Source of the DNA: a virus | DNA: 26,872 nt | Strand: one strand, 5' to 3' | Virus record (IMG/VR): IMGVR_UViG_3300010883_009941 | Location: 1 to 26,872 of that record | Shown here: positions 6,639 to 14,658 of the stretch, one piece after another | Position numbering within the stretch: the first letter of the stretch is position 1 | How the letters are laid out: every line of letters begins with the position of its first letter | The notes under the pieces: generated by a model | Seen by the model: the letters and a program-made list of their open reading frames with translations, nothing else | Database searches by the model: none | Told to the model about the DNA's origin: nothing | Made by a program: the position numbers and the translations under genes

Positions 6639-8079
6639 GTGTATAGTTTCCTTTGACACTATCGTTTAAATCAATACCGCAGTAATCGTGTCCGTATACT
6701 ACGAGATTCTTTACTCTGCTTTTAAATTTTGTGTAATGCTTTTCAAGTTCTTCTGGTTCTACATTCCATTGAAGCATTTCACTTGACCATATGTTTGTAG
6801 TCCATAATACCTTTGTTCCGTGTACACTATCTATTACATCAAACAATTTATCACTGTCTTGTACAATATCAATTACATGAAACTCATGTTTTAATTCTCT
6901 ATACCTTGACCATAGTCTTTGAAAAGCAAGGCTTCCGCCAAAGTCTTTTAGTTCTTGTTCCCAAAACTCTTTATAGTTTGCACGGTAAGTGCTACTGAAG
7001 TTGTAAGTTAAATCGTGTTCTAAGAGCCATTTATCCAAATCATATCCGTCCCAAGTTTCTAATAAATGCTTCTTATAGTTTAAACTTGCTTCGCACCAAT
7101 CAAAGTAATGTACTGTAGTACCTCTATGAAATCCGTTTGCATTTAATATTGCAAGTGGTTTAAATCCTGCGGCCGCACTAAACAAATGATCTATATGCGA
7201 ACTTGTGCGTACACCTTCACCACTTAATCTTTCTGTGTTGAAAGCATATACTCTATTCTTTTCTATTTCTTCTTGATATCCTAACTTACGTATCCATGCT
7301 CGTTGACTGTAATTTAATTGATCAACAAGTTCGTCATTAGTTTTATCTAACCATACCTTTTCTAATATGTCAGGTTTGTTGTAAGGATATAAAAATACTT
7401 TACATTCTCGCATATCGTTATCAAGATTTTCAATAGTAATATTATTTTCTGCGGCAATATGTATCCAGTTACTTCCATCAGCAGTAATAGTGCTATGTGT
7501 ATAACCTTCTGCACCTTTTATCCACTTAGGTGTGTATTCACTGTGAATCTTTTCTTTACTATATTCTACATTGCGGTATTCTCTGGGCCTGTCAGTAAAC
7601 ACTCCAAGTTCATCAAACTCTGGCTTACCTAATTCAACCCATTTGCTTAAATTTACAAACAAGTATTGTCTATGTAATCCGGGATAAGCATCTTTAGTTA
7701 GATAATGATGTTGGCCTTGCTTGTCCATAATATGACCAACTACAAAAAACTGCGGATTGTTTTGTGCATATGCAACACTTTTCTGTACTAAACTTGGACC
7801 TCTGTATAATAGTAATCCTTGACAAGCAACCATACAATATTTTTTATTTTGTGCGATTGCGTTTTCTAATAGTTGACTTACAGTTGTATGACGTCCTACA
7901 TATGAACACAAGTTCATTTTAATCATTCTATTAATATAGAAGTAAGTCATATCAAATGTGCGTTTAGCAACAAATTTGTTATCGATATCTCTGGAAATAT
8001 CTAATATACCTATACCAACTTCGTTATTAGAATTTAGATCTTCGTAATAGCGATCAACTGAAAGACTATTCCAATCCAT
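6625..8079 (-). CDS. large protein of unknown function, possible two-domain sugar-modifying enzyme (484 aa)
   Basis: Start chosen at ATG 8079 (MDWNSLSV), 8 nt after AGGAG; TTG at 8082 is the only nearby alternative. I do not recognise the family. The N-terminal half contains an alternating strand/helix pattern with RQYLFVNLSKWVELG (about residue 140), reminiscent of the segment after the catalytic strand in GT-A glycosyltransferases, but no clear DxD is seen. The C-terminal third (LNANGFHRGTTVHYFDWCEASLNYKKHLL, then a strand pattern around KVLWTTNIWSS) looks Rossmann-like, as in class I methyltransferases, but lacks a clear glycine motif. It sits between a GNAT-like gene and a 2OG oxygenase, overlapping both by 14 nt, so a role in the same modification is likely. 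Confidence 0.75.
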   Translation of the reverse strand: MDWNSLSVDRYYEDLNSNNEVGIGILDISRDIDNKFVAKRTFDMTYFYINRMIKMNLCSYVGRHTTVSQLLENAIAQNKKYCMVACQGLLLYRGPSLVQKSVAYAQNNPQFFVVGHIMDKQGQHHYLTKDAYPGLHRQYLFVNLSKWVELGKPEFDELGVFTDRPREYRNVEYSKEKIHSEYTPKWIKGAEGYTHSTITADGSNWIHIAAENNITIENLDNDMRECKVFLYPYNKPDILEKVWLDKTNDELVDQLNYSQRAWIRKLGYQEEIEKNRVYAFNTERLSGEGVRTSSHIDHLFSAAAGFKPLAILNANGFHRGTTVHYFDWCEASLNYKKHLLETWDGYDLDKWLLEHDLTYNFSSTYRANYKEFWEQELKDFGGSLAFQRLWSRYRELKHEFHVIDIVQDSDKLFDVIDSVHGTKVLWTTNIWSSEMLQWNVEPEELEKHYTKFKSRVKNLVVYGHDYCGIDLNDSVKGNYTHVKF

Positions 8080-8788
8080 CAAGTGTTCTCCTATTAGTAT
8101 AGAAACTTTTTCTTAACGTATAAAACATATCTCTTGTGCGTCTACCAAGTTCATAATGTATAATCATATGTATTCTTGGTTTGTCGCTACGGTTCCAAAC
8201 ACTATGTACGTTACTAATGTCCATAAGAAACGCATTGCCTTCGTCTTTAAAAGGAACAATACCTTTGTCTTTAAAAACAAAAGTACAATCTTGTGGATTG
8301 TTTAAACTAATATTGCAAACACTTAAACGCTTTTCTTCATCTTTACGATCTTGATGTGGAAGTATATACCCACCTGGTTCAAGTAACATAAATCTTACAC
8401 GATTTAAAAACTCTGCAGGCCATACATCTGTTAAAAACTTTTTAGTAACAGGACATTCGTCTGCTACCCAAGTCCAGTCTAATTCTTTAAGTACTTTATC
8501 ACGTTCACCATATTGTCCTAAACTTTGTGTATCTTCATTAAGTCCATGTAGTGTTAAACTCTTCCAACCTTTGCCGTATGAATCTTCTCTATGACTATGA
8601 AACTTATCAGCAAGTGCTTCTGCTTCTTTGTGCATTTCTTTCCACGGCTGATTGTCCAAAGCACTAAGATGAAAATAACCCCAACCACTTTCTGTAACTA
8701 ACCACTTAGGATCAAAAGTGTCTGGGTATAATTCTTGCTTTAGGATGCCATGCTCGTTATGGTATTTTTCTAATTCCTGCATACTCAT
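8066..8788 (-). CDS. 2OG-Fe(II) oxygenase, Asp/Asn beta-hydroxylase-like (240 aa)
   Basis: I start at ATG 8788 (MSMQELEKYHNEHG), preceded by GGCAGGT; the longer frame up to 8986 would run into the divergent radical-SAM gene and is not needed. The double-stranded beta-helix site is intact: H145 and D147 (LPHQD), H195 (NVHSVW) and R205 (KPRIHMIIHY) for 2-oxoglutarate. Spacing and the GGYILPHQD context resemble aspartyl/asparaginyl beta-hydroxylases and related small-molecule hydroxylases. It would hydroxylate an amino-acid or sugar-linked substrate using Fe(II), O2 and 2OG in the cytoplasm. It is the first gene of the minus operon 8788-6090 and is read divergently from the radical-SAM gene at 8838. 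Confidence 0.82.
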   Translation of the reverse strand: MSMQELEKYHNEHGILKQELYPDTFDPKWLVTESGWGYFHLSALDNQPWKEMHKEAEALADKFHSHREDSYGKGWKSLTLHGLNEDTQSLGQYGERDKVLKELDWTWVADECPVTKKFLTDVWPAEFLNRVRFMLLEPGGYILPHQDRKDEEKRLSVCNISLNNPQDCTFVFKDKGIVPFKDEGNAFLMDISNVHSVWNRSDKPRIHMIIHYELGRRTRDMFYTLRKSFYTNRRTLDGLE

Positions 8789-8843
8789 ATTTACCTGCCA
8801 GACACGGTTATGTGCTCTTATAATGGCGGTAAATACTATGATG
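8780..8843. promoter_or_regulatory. divergent start region with mirror-image ribosome-binding leaders
   Basis: The 49-nt gap between the starts at 8788 (-) and 8838 (+) carries near-identical leaders on the two strands: GGCAGGTAAATATG on the minus strand and GGCGGTAAATACTATG on the plus strand. They form an imperfect inverted repeat (8789-8799 against 8825-8834). TATAAT at 8819-8824 is a possible -10 for the plus gene, without a recognisable -35. Both operons must be started from, or through, this gap. Confidence 0.4.
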
Positions 8844-9824
8844 CCATATTTACGAAAACAATACCTTAAGACGTTAGTTGTAGACTTTACAAGCCATTGT
8901 AATGCTATGTGTGGTAATTGCTCACGGAACATTGATGGTATAACTGTCAACCCAAATATGCCTTTAGGACATATGACTATGGACACTTGGAAAAATATTA
9001 TTGATAATGTTAAAAGTGTAGAAGAAATAATTTTTAATGGTGCATATGGCGATCCTTTAATGAATCCAAATTTAGTTCCTGCATTAAAGTATGCAAGAAA
9101 ATTGAAATGTAAAATTATGATTCACACCAATGGTGGCATAGGTAAACCTAACTTGTATAGGATGTTAGCACAAGAACTTAAAAATTTCTCACAAGGTGTT
9201 GTTACATTTAGTATAGACGGCTTAGAAGATACTAATCATTTATACAGACGACATGTTGTATGGAAAAATGTTATGGCCAATGCAAAAGCATTTATAGACG
9301 CAGGCGGTATTGCACGTTGGCGTATGCTTGTATTTGAACATAACAAACATCAAATAAAAGAATGTGAAAAACTTTCTAAGGATATAGGATTTAAAGTTTT
9401 TGATATTAATGGTGGATATACATTTACCGCTATTGATAGTATTATTGACGAAGCCGTAGAAACATTTAAAGCAACTAAAAAAGAAGAAGCACGTACTATT
9501 GCGTATGATACAAGTAAGTTAGATAATGTAAAACGTGTAAAAGGTTTAATTGAAAAGGGTTTTGACAAAGGTTGTATAACTTGTAAGTGGAAGGAAAAAC
9601 AAAAGATACAAATAAGCCATATAGGCGAAGTGTTTCCTTGTTGTTATTTGTTAAGTGATCGTTATGCTAAAAATCCTGATAGTCCTTATGCAAAAGAATG
9701 TAATAGTGTAGAGTGGCCTAATGTTAACAATATTCCATTAGAAGAAATTATAGACAGTGATAAATTAAATTATCCAAGTGATAATAGATTTAAAATATGT
9801 GAGGTAACTTGCGGTGAAGTGTAA
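8838..9824 (+). CDS. radical SAM protein, family B, with C-terminal Cys cluster (328 aa)
   Basis: Start set at ATG 8838 (MMPYLRKQYLKTLVVD), with GGCGGT 8 nt upstream; ATG 8823 is possible but has no Shine-Dalgarno. The cluster motif is CNAMCGNC (C21, C25, C28), just after the first beta strand, with a FSIDGLED strand near residue 125. The C-terminal part holds GCITC, an HIGEVFPCC segment and ICEVTC, the layout of SPASM/twitch auxiliary Fe-S domains. Its closest relative in the window is the frameshifted gene at 15946-16943 (shared IDGLEDT...LYR and FIDxGGxARWxMLVF blocks). Substrate unknown; SPASM/twitch members act on peptides, sugars or cyclitols. First of four overlapping plus-strand genes. 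Confidence 0.88.
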   Translation: MMPYLRKQYLKTLVVDFTSHCNAMCGNCSRNIDGITVNPNMPLGHMTMDTWKNIIDNVKSVEEIIFNGAYGDPLMNPNLVPALKYARKLKCKIMIHTNGGIGKPNLYRMLAQELKNFSQGVVTFSIDGLEDTNHLYRRHVVWKNVMANAKAFIDAGGIARWRMLVFEHNKHQIKECEKLSKDIGFKVFDINGGYTFTAIDSIIDEAVETFKATKKEEARTIAYDTSKLDNVKRVKGLIEKGFDKGCITCKWKEKQKIQISHIGEVFPCCYLLSDRYAKNPDSPYAKECNSVEWPNVNNIPLEEIIDSDKLNYPSDNRFKICEVTCGEV

Positions 9825-10857
9825 GTATTTAGATCATCAAGTTTGTGTTAAAACATCAGGTGAGTATCGTTTGTGTTGTATTAGTAACGAACCTACTAAT
9901 AGAGAAAATGTAACTACACACACTGTAGACGACTGGCGTAACAGTGCAACATATCAAAATGCTATTGCAACATTTGAAAATGGATTGTTTCCTAAGGCTT
10001 GTGAAAAATGTAAAATACAAGAAGAAGCCGGAGAAACAAGTCAACGTACAAGACCAAGACAATATGGTCCAGGTATTAGTCATTTAGACTTACGTTTTGG
10101 TAGTAACTGTAATCTACAATGTACTATGTGTTATCCTGGTGTGTCAAGTAGTCTTGCTAAAGAACATCAAGAAATGCTTAAACAAGGTATTGACTCACCC
10201 TGGGGGGACGAACCTTTTCCAAACTTTGATTGGTACACCGACGAACGTGGCGAATACTTGGCTACACTACCTGAACTACGAGAAGTCTACTTAACAGGTG
10301 GTGAGCCTATGATGGTTAAAGGACTGCATAAATTTTTACAGAAGTTAGATAGTTCAGTTGAAGTACGATTTAATACTAATGCTACAATTATGAATCCTAA
10401 TATATACGAAGAATTAAAACGTTTTGAAACTGTTAATATGTGTTTTAGTATAGACGGCATTGGCAAAGTAAACGATTATATACGTTGGGGTAGTAACTGG
10501 CAACAAGTAGAAACTAACATGCTTAAATGGGCTGAGATAGTAAAGTATAAAAGTCTTGGACCTACTATACAAGTTTTAAACTTACATCACTATGAAACAA
10601 TTATTGATTGGTGTAAAAAACATGACTTTCAATTCTTTGATAACTTATTAATGAATCCTGAATATCTTAACACAAAAAATGCACCAGATGAAATTAAACA
10701 ATACTGTCCAGAAAAATTTAAGTACTGGGTAGATCAACCTGCAGATATTATTCAACAAGAAGCATTTAAAAAATGGATATCTATCTTTGATAAACAAAGA
10801 GGCTGTAGTCTAAAAGAATATATCCCAGAGGTAGCAAAGGCTTATGGAATTAATTAA
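9814..10857 (+). CDS. radical SAM protein with N-terminal twitch-like Cys domain, family A (347 aa)
   Basis: Starts with GTG at 9814, 8 nt after GAGGT, overlapping the previous gene by 11 nt. The first 70 residues carry C3, C11, C21-C22, C63 and C66, a half-SPASM (twitch) auxiliary cluster placed before rather than after the core. The core begins at about 88 with CNLQCTMC (C99, C103, C106), LTGGEPM (about 166-172) and a SIDGIGKVNDYIR strand near 212. The C-terminus (FDKQRGCSLKEYIPEVAKAYG) is a signature shared with 14649-15953 and the partial gene at the right edge. This matches the N-terminal-twitch radical SAM class found in marine phages; its chemistry is unknown to me. Confidence 0.9.
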   Translation: MKCKYLDHQVCVKTSGEYRLCCISNEPTNRENVTTHTVDDWRNSATYQNAIATFENGLFPKACEKCKIQEEAGETSQRTRPRQYGPGISHLDLRFGSNCNLQCTMCYPGVSSSLAKEHQEMLKQGIDSPWGDEPFPNFDWYTDERGEYLATLPELREVYLTGGEPMMVKGLHKFLQKLDSSVEVRFNTNATIMNPNIYEELKRFETVNMCFSIDGIGKVNDYIRWGSNWQQVETNMLKWAEIVKYKSLGPTIQVLNLHHYETIIDWCKKHDFQFFDNLLMNPEYLNTKNAPDEIKQYCPEKFKYWVDQPADIIQQEAFKKWISIFDKQRGCSLKEYIPEVAKAYGIN

Positions 10858-11308
10858 AGAGAATAAAGAAAAACTAAGACGTGTTTATAAAGGTGCAAAC
10901 TTTTATCGTAAACAATGGGACTTTGCAAATCAAGAATGGCTCGACGACCATATTGATATAATGGAAGAAGTACGTCCTGGTTACATTATTAATCACGGTA
11001 TTGAAGGTGGCAGAATGTTTATTGATACTAAAATTATTGAAGGCACTGTAGCAAACACACTACCGCATACACCAGAATTTGTAAAAAGTATATACAATTT
11101 TTGTTTAGAAAACATTAACACCACACAACCATTTGCACACGGAGATTGGGTACTCAGTAACATTATTGTTCAAGGTAATTCATACGAATTAATTGATTGG
11201 GACAATGTAGGAGTGTATCAACCCAGTGTAGTATTTGATAAATTGGAAAGCGATTTAAGGTCTGCTTTTGGAGAGAAATTTGATGAAATGTTACGCACCT
11301 TGGCATAG
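10844..11308 (+). CDS. minimal APH/choline-kinase-like phosphotransferase lobe (154 aa)
   Basis: The C-terminal half has the aminoglycoside-phosphotransferase catalytic loop HGDWVLSN (H99, D101, N106), followed by LIDWDNVG (D118/D120) in place of the DFG metal-binding motif. These are the key phosphotransfer residues of the APH/choline kinase superfamily, which phosphorylates small hydroxylated molecules. At 154 aa it is about half the usual 260-300 aa: the glycine-rich N-lobe and the ATP-binding Lys region are reduced to about 60 residues. It may be a compact enzyme, need a partner, or be degenerate. It overlaps radical-SAM genes on both sides (14 and 26 nt), so it belongs to their pathway. 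Confidence 0.75.
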   Translation: MELIKENKEKLRRVYKGANFYRKQWDFANQEWLDDHIDIMEEVRPGYIINHGIEGGRMFIDTKIIEGTVANTLPHTPEFVKSIYNFCLENINTTQPFAHGDWVLSNIIVQGNSYELIDWDNVGVYQPSVVFDKLESDLRSAFGEKFDEMLRTLA

Positions 11309-12401
11309 TATTTTGGTACGTTTTAACGGCGATATTGTACCTGATGGTGTATACACTAAACGCTACGGAAACGTGCTACAAGAGCCCTTAAACACCGTCT
11401 TAGAAGCGTTTACAGCGTCATACACAAAGGATAGTATTCGTAATGGAGTGTTACCGCCCGAGTGTCAACAATGTGCTTTAAAAGAGGCTACAGTAGGTCA
11501 TAGCAGAAGATTATTTTTTCGTGATATATTAAATCCAATGCTTGAAGGATCCAATAATGATTACTCAAAAAACTTCCATGATATTAAGTTTTTGGAATTT
11601 AATATGAGTAATATTTGTAATTTAAAATGTAGAATGTGTGATGGAATTAATTCAAGTGCTTGGGTTAAGGACGAATTGAAACTTGCACAAAATGGTAATC
11701 CATATCATAGAAGAATTAACAATCCAGAGTTTGGCTATGTTAATAAAAGCGAACAAATTATAGAACGATTGTTTGAGGATCCTACTCCGTTTATGGGATT
11801 ACGTTATCTTAGTATTAAAGGCGGAGAGCCTTATATGGAACCTGCAAACAAAAAGATATTGCAGAAATTTATAGACTTAGGAGTTGCAAAAAATGTTACA
11901 CTTGACTGGACAACGAATGGTACGATTGTTGATGAAGAAGTACAGGAACTTGCAAGACATTATGGCGAAACTAAATGGACAGTAAGTGTTGAAGGTACTG
12001 GTGGACTTTACGAATACATTAGAGGTGGAAAGAACTTTACGTTTGACCAACTTAATAATAATCTAAAGCAATATGACTTTGACAGAATTATTATTGCTGT
12101 AACTGTAATGGCATATAACATTGCACACTTAGATAAAATACAAACTTGGTTTGATGCTAACAAAAAAGATAATTGGAGTATATACTTTAATAATGTTGTA
12201 GCACAACCTGCCTACTTGAACCCACGTGTATTGCCTAATGAAATATTAAACAACATTAAACACAAGTTACCTAACATAACATACGAACAAAACAATAGCA
12301 AACTATTAGATATGTTTGTAAACTATACTAATGACTTAGATAAGATTAGAGATACAAGTGTTTTAGATTATTGTCCAGAACTTAAAGATCTGTTTGTATA
12401 G
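11283..12401 (+). CDS. radical SAM protein with reduced N-terminal twitch domain, family A (372 aa)
   Basis: Start set at ATG 11283 (MKCYAPWHSILVRFNGD), 7-8 nt after GGAGA and reading inside the end of the kinase gene; a TTG five codons earlier is less likely. The core motif is CNLKCRMC (C112, C116, C119), with LSIKGGEPYM near 180. The N-terminal domain keeps C3, C61 and C64 but lacks the CC pair present in its family-A relatives: the matching stretch reads NGDIVPDGVY. Its auxiliary cluster may therefore be absent or differently ligated. The C-terminal DKIRDTSVLDYCPELKDLFV follows the family pattern. The last 20 nt overlap the convergent SDR gene on the other strand. Confidence 0.88.
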   Translation: MKCYAPWHSILVRFNGDIVPDGVYTKRYGNVLQEPLNTVLEAFTASYTKDSIRNGVLPPECQQCALKEATVGHSRRLFFRDILNPMLEGSNNDYSKNFHDIKFLEFNMSNICNLKCRMCDGINSSAWVKDELKLAQNGNPYHRRINNPEFGYVNKSEQIIERLFEDPTPFMGLRYLSIKGGEPYMEPANKKILQKFIDLGVAKNVTLDWTTNGTIVDEEVQELARHYGETKWTVSVEGTGGLYEYIRGGKNFTFDQLNNNLKQYDFDRIIIAVTVMAYNIAHLDKIQTWFDANKKDNWSIYFNNVVAQPAYLNPRVLPNEILNNIKHKLPNITYEQNNSKLLDMFVNYTNDLDKIRDTSVLDYCPELKDLFV

Positions 12402-12930
12402 GATCAAGTACCATATAGTGTAAGTTGTAACTACGTGGACTATCAATTACCCATTTAACAAGTTTACCTGCGTCAAGTAAACTAATTTTATTATTAGTGC
12501 TTTTATCTAATTGTGTTTGTGATGCAAGTTGGCCAAATGCAATATTGCTTACACGAATTTTGCTACTACCAAATGTTCCGTACTGTGAATACTTCTTACT
12601 TAATTCGTCAAGATTAGTTTTGTTTTTAAGATAGTCGCCTGGATTATATCCGTCACCCCAATAACTTGTTGTGCTTGAAATGTTAATGATGTGATCACCG
12701 TTAAACTTTTCATATACTTTGCGTAACAATTCTACTTGCTCGCCATTAGGACCGTATTGACTGTTTACAAATATATCATAATCTTTTACGTGTTCTGCTA
12801 CTGCGTCAGAATCTGTAAGATCCCAATCATTCCATCTACCAATAAATTCTACTTGGTTACGACTATAGGCTTCCCATATACCTAAACATAAACCTTCATA
12901 GTTAGGATTACCTGTTACAACTATTCGCAT
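12382..12930 (-). CDS. short-chain dehydrogenase/reductase-like protein (182 aa)
   Basis: Begins MRIVVTGNPNYEGLC, a Rossmann first strand with TG and a glycine-poor nucleotide loop. It has DIFVNSQYG at the position of the SDR NNAG motif, INISSTTS with the catalytic Ser (S85/S86), and Y100-x3-K104 as the Tyr/Lys pair. At 182 aa it is shorter than the usual 250 and lacks most of the substrate-binding C-terminus. It likely reduces or oxidises a small sugar-like substrate with NAD(P). The start has a strong GGAGG seven nt upstream. It is the last gene of the 14-gene minus-strand run, and its stop lies inside the opposing radical-SAM gene. Confidence 0.75.
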   Translation of the reverse strand: MRIVVTGNPNYEGLCLGIWEAYSRNQVEFIGRWNDWDLTDSDAVAEHVKDYDIFVNSQYGPNGEQVELLRKVYEKFNGDHIINISSTTSYWGDGYNPGDYLKNKTNLDELSKKYSQYGTFGSSKIRVSNIAFGQLASQTQLDKSTNNKISLLDAGKLVKWVIDSPRSYNLHYMVLDPIQTDL

Positions 12931-13172
12931 TTATATTCCTCCGGTACTGTACCCCAACCAACTGTTCTGTCCCAGGCACGTTGAGTATATGTGTTTGTTA
13001 CCTTTGCATATGCTTCTTCAAAACCGTCTTCACGTAAATATGATTCTTCCATATACCAAACTCTTTTAAAATAACTATCGTAGCAATCAAAGATACATTC
13101 TTCTGTTGCATTAAAGTGTCCCTTTACTAACCAAAACACTCTATATGCATCTTTGCGTATTACGTTTGTCAT
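12921..13172 (-). CDS. small acidic protein of unknown function (83 aa)
   Basis: An 83-aa protein rich in aromatic and acidic residues (two Trp pairs with nearby Tyr, and three Cys at about 27, 30 and 82). The start ATG overlaps the upstream stop as ATGA and has AAGGAAG in front; the end overlaps the SDR gene by 10 nt. I recognise no family and no secretion or membrane signal. Because it lies between a radical-SAM gene and an SDR in a fully coupled operon, it could be a carrier or partner protein or a modified substrate, but none of this is shown by the sequence. Confidence 0.7.
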   Translation of the reverse strand: MTNVIRKDAYRVFWLVKGHFNATEECIFDCYDSYFKRVWYMEESYLREDGFEEAYAKVTNTYTQRAWDRTVGWGTVPEEYKCE

Positions 13173-14071
13173 TCAACTTCCTTTCTAATGAATATGTCGC
13201 TTAAACAACTACACACACTCTTACCACATACTATTGGCTCAGTGGGTAATTTATATCGTTCAAGATTACCTAATGCGCCGCCATATTGACAATCGGCTCT
13301 GTATAGGTTACCCCACATGTCTACATTTACTCCGTCAATACCTGCCCAACATTTCCAACCACTAAATTGATTCTTTTCTTGTAGTAGTATTTCATTAGCA
13401 GTAACTACTGAATTATTTAGTAGTAACTCTCCGCGGTGTAAATTACTAAAGTCAAACTCTCGGTTGTACTTCCAGTTATTAATTAAATCTTTTTGTTCTT
13501 GTGTGTAAACAGTAACTTTGTTTGTTACATGTTCTTGACTTGTTTTATCTACAATTACTTTAGGCTCTACTGTAAGGTTAGTACTTCCTTCATATAATTG
13601 TTTAGCAATACTTTGTAATTCATTAAATTTATCTGGTACCATCATTAAATGTATAGCAACAGGACAGTCAACAGTGTTTGCTATTTCAATAAAATGCTCT
13701 ACGTCTGCATACTGTGGGTGATACGAAATAATAAAGCCGTCTGTGTAATTACTAATTTCTTTGTAATACTTTACACGTTGACTTCCGTTTGTAACAAAAC
13801 TAAAATAGTGTCCTTGCTTTTTTACAAGTCTTGCAAGATCCATAAAGTGTTTCCAGTATGTAGGTTCTCCGCCACTTAATCTATAACATATTTTTTTTGG
13901 TACTTTTAAATTTTCAACAAAGTGTTTTACAGTTTCCCATTTGGGTTGACCTGTACTTCCATTATGTAAAATGTCTGGACAGTATTCACAACGATAGTTA
14001 CACTTGTTGCTGAGAGTCCAACTAACAAGGAACCAATCTTTCTTTGTTGTGTCTACATATTCTAATTTCAA
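13169..14071 (-). CDS. radical SAM protein, family C, with C-terminal Cys cluster (300 aa)
   Basis: Starts with TTG at 14071, in a TTGA overlap with the upstream stop; no other start exists before the cluster motif. The sequence opens DWFLVSWTLSNKCNYRCEYC, with cluster residues C24, C28 and C31, then RLSGGEPTYWK near 65. The C-terminal 60 residues hold GWKCWAG, ADCQYGG and VCGKSVCSC, matching a SPASM-type auxiliary domain. It is paralogous to 18898-19860: both have LVSW/FSVSW plus CNY(R/K)C(E/S)YC, a long central helix region ending in YTEEQK or YTQEQK, and a GWxCxxG segment. A peptide or sugar-linked substrate is likely, but its identity is unknown. Confidence 0.88.
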   Translation of the reverse strand: MKLEYVDTTKKDWFLVSWTLSNKCNYRCEYCPDILHNGSTGQPKWETVKHFVENLKVPKKICYRLSGGEPTYWKHFMDLARLVKKQGHYFSFVTNGSQRVKYYKEISNYTDGFIISYHPQYADVEHFIEIANTVDCPVAIHLMMVPDKFNELQSIAKQLYEGSTNLTVEPKVIVDKTSQEHVTNKVTVYTQEQKDLINNWKYNREFDFSNLHRGELLLNNSVVTANEILLQEKNQFSGWKCWAGIDGVNVDMWGNLYRADCQYGGALGNLERYKLPTEPIVCGKSVCSCLSDIFIRKEVE

Positions 14072-14658
14072 TTTCTTAACTCTATTGTATTAATATGGTT
14101 GCCTTGTTGCCATTCATCAATTACAAATTTAATTACTTTTGCAACTGACTCTGGTTTTAATAGTTTGTGTTGTTTTTTAAAATAATGAAACTTTATTCTT
14201 AGTTCCTCTAATACTTCTTTGCTTTTATAAACATCTTTGCCTGCAAATTCTGTATCACAAAATGCAGGAACAACAAGACTTGCTTTGCATTCAGGTCTAA
14301 AACGATTCCACTGATTTGTCTTTGTGTGTAGTTCTAATTTATTTTTGTAGTAATCTTCTTCAAAGAAAATAGCATTTGTAGTATTTGCAACAACTGATCC
14401 TATGTTTACACACAACTTATCTTTGTCTTGATTAAACGCACTCCACATATCAAACAGTGTGCTTTGCGTATTTTCACAGTAAACATTATTAATAAAAATA
14501 TCAACATCACGTAGATGATCAAATGTTTTTGCAGTTTGTCTTACATCACATGCCCATTCTTCATTTCTATCAAGCAATACCCAATCAAAATCATGTTTGT
14601 ATAATTCATAAAATGCTTTTCCAATTCCTGCTTTGTGTCCTGTTAATCCTACTTGCAT
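14068..14658 (-). CDS. short-chain dehydrogenase/reductase (196 aa)
   Basis: Classical SDR elements are visible: TGHKAGIGKA (the TGxxxGIG nucleotide loop, residues 6-15), LDRN at the end of strand two, DIFINNVY (NNAG-like, 53-60), NIGS with S88, and Y103-x3-K107 as the catalytic pair. At 196 aa it lacks most of the usual C-terminal substrate loop but is otherwise intact. The start has GGGGAGG four nt upstream. It overlaps a radical-SAM gene at each end (10 nt and 4 nt). It would carry out NAD(P)-dependent oxidation or reduction of a ketone or alcohol on the pathway intermediate. Confidence 0.82.
   Translation of the reverse strand: MQVGLTGHKAGIGKAFYELYKHDFDWVLLDRNEEWACDVRQTAKTFDHLRDVDIFINNVYCENTQSTLFDMWSAFNQDKDKLCVNIGSVVANTTNAIFFEEDYYKNKLELHTKTNQWNRFRPECKASLVVPAFCDTEFAGKDVYKSKEVLEELRIKFHYFKKQHKLLKPESVAKVIKFVIDEWQQGNHINTIELRN

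Noticed and set aside
8789-8986. N-terminal 66-codon extension of the 2OG oxygenase gene to 8986
   Set aside because: It would run antisense through the radical-SAM cluster motif of the 8838 gene, the extra residues show no domain, and ATG 8788 has a ribosome-binding site.
12921-13172. RiPP precursor peptide
   Set aside because: No leader/core boundary, no repeated core and only three Cys; retained as a hypothetical protein, with the substrate idea offered only as a guess.
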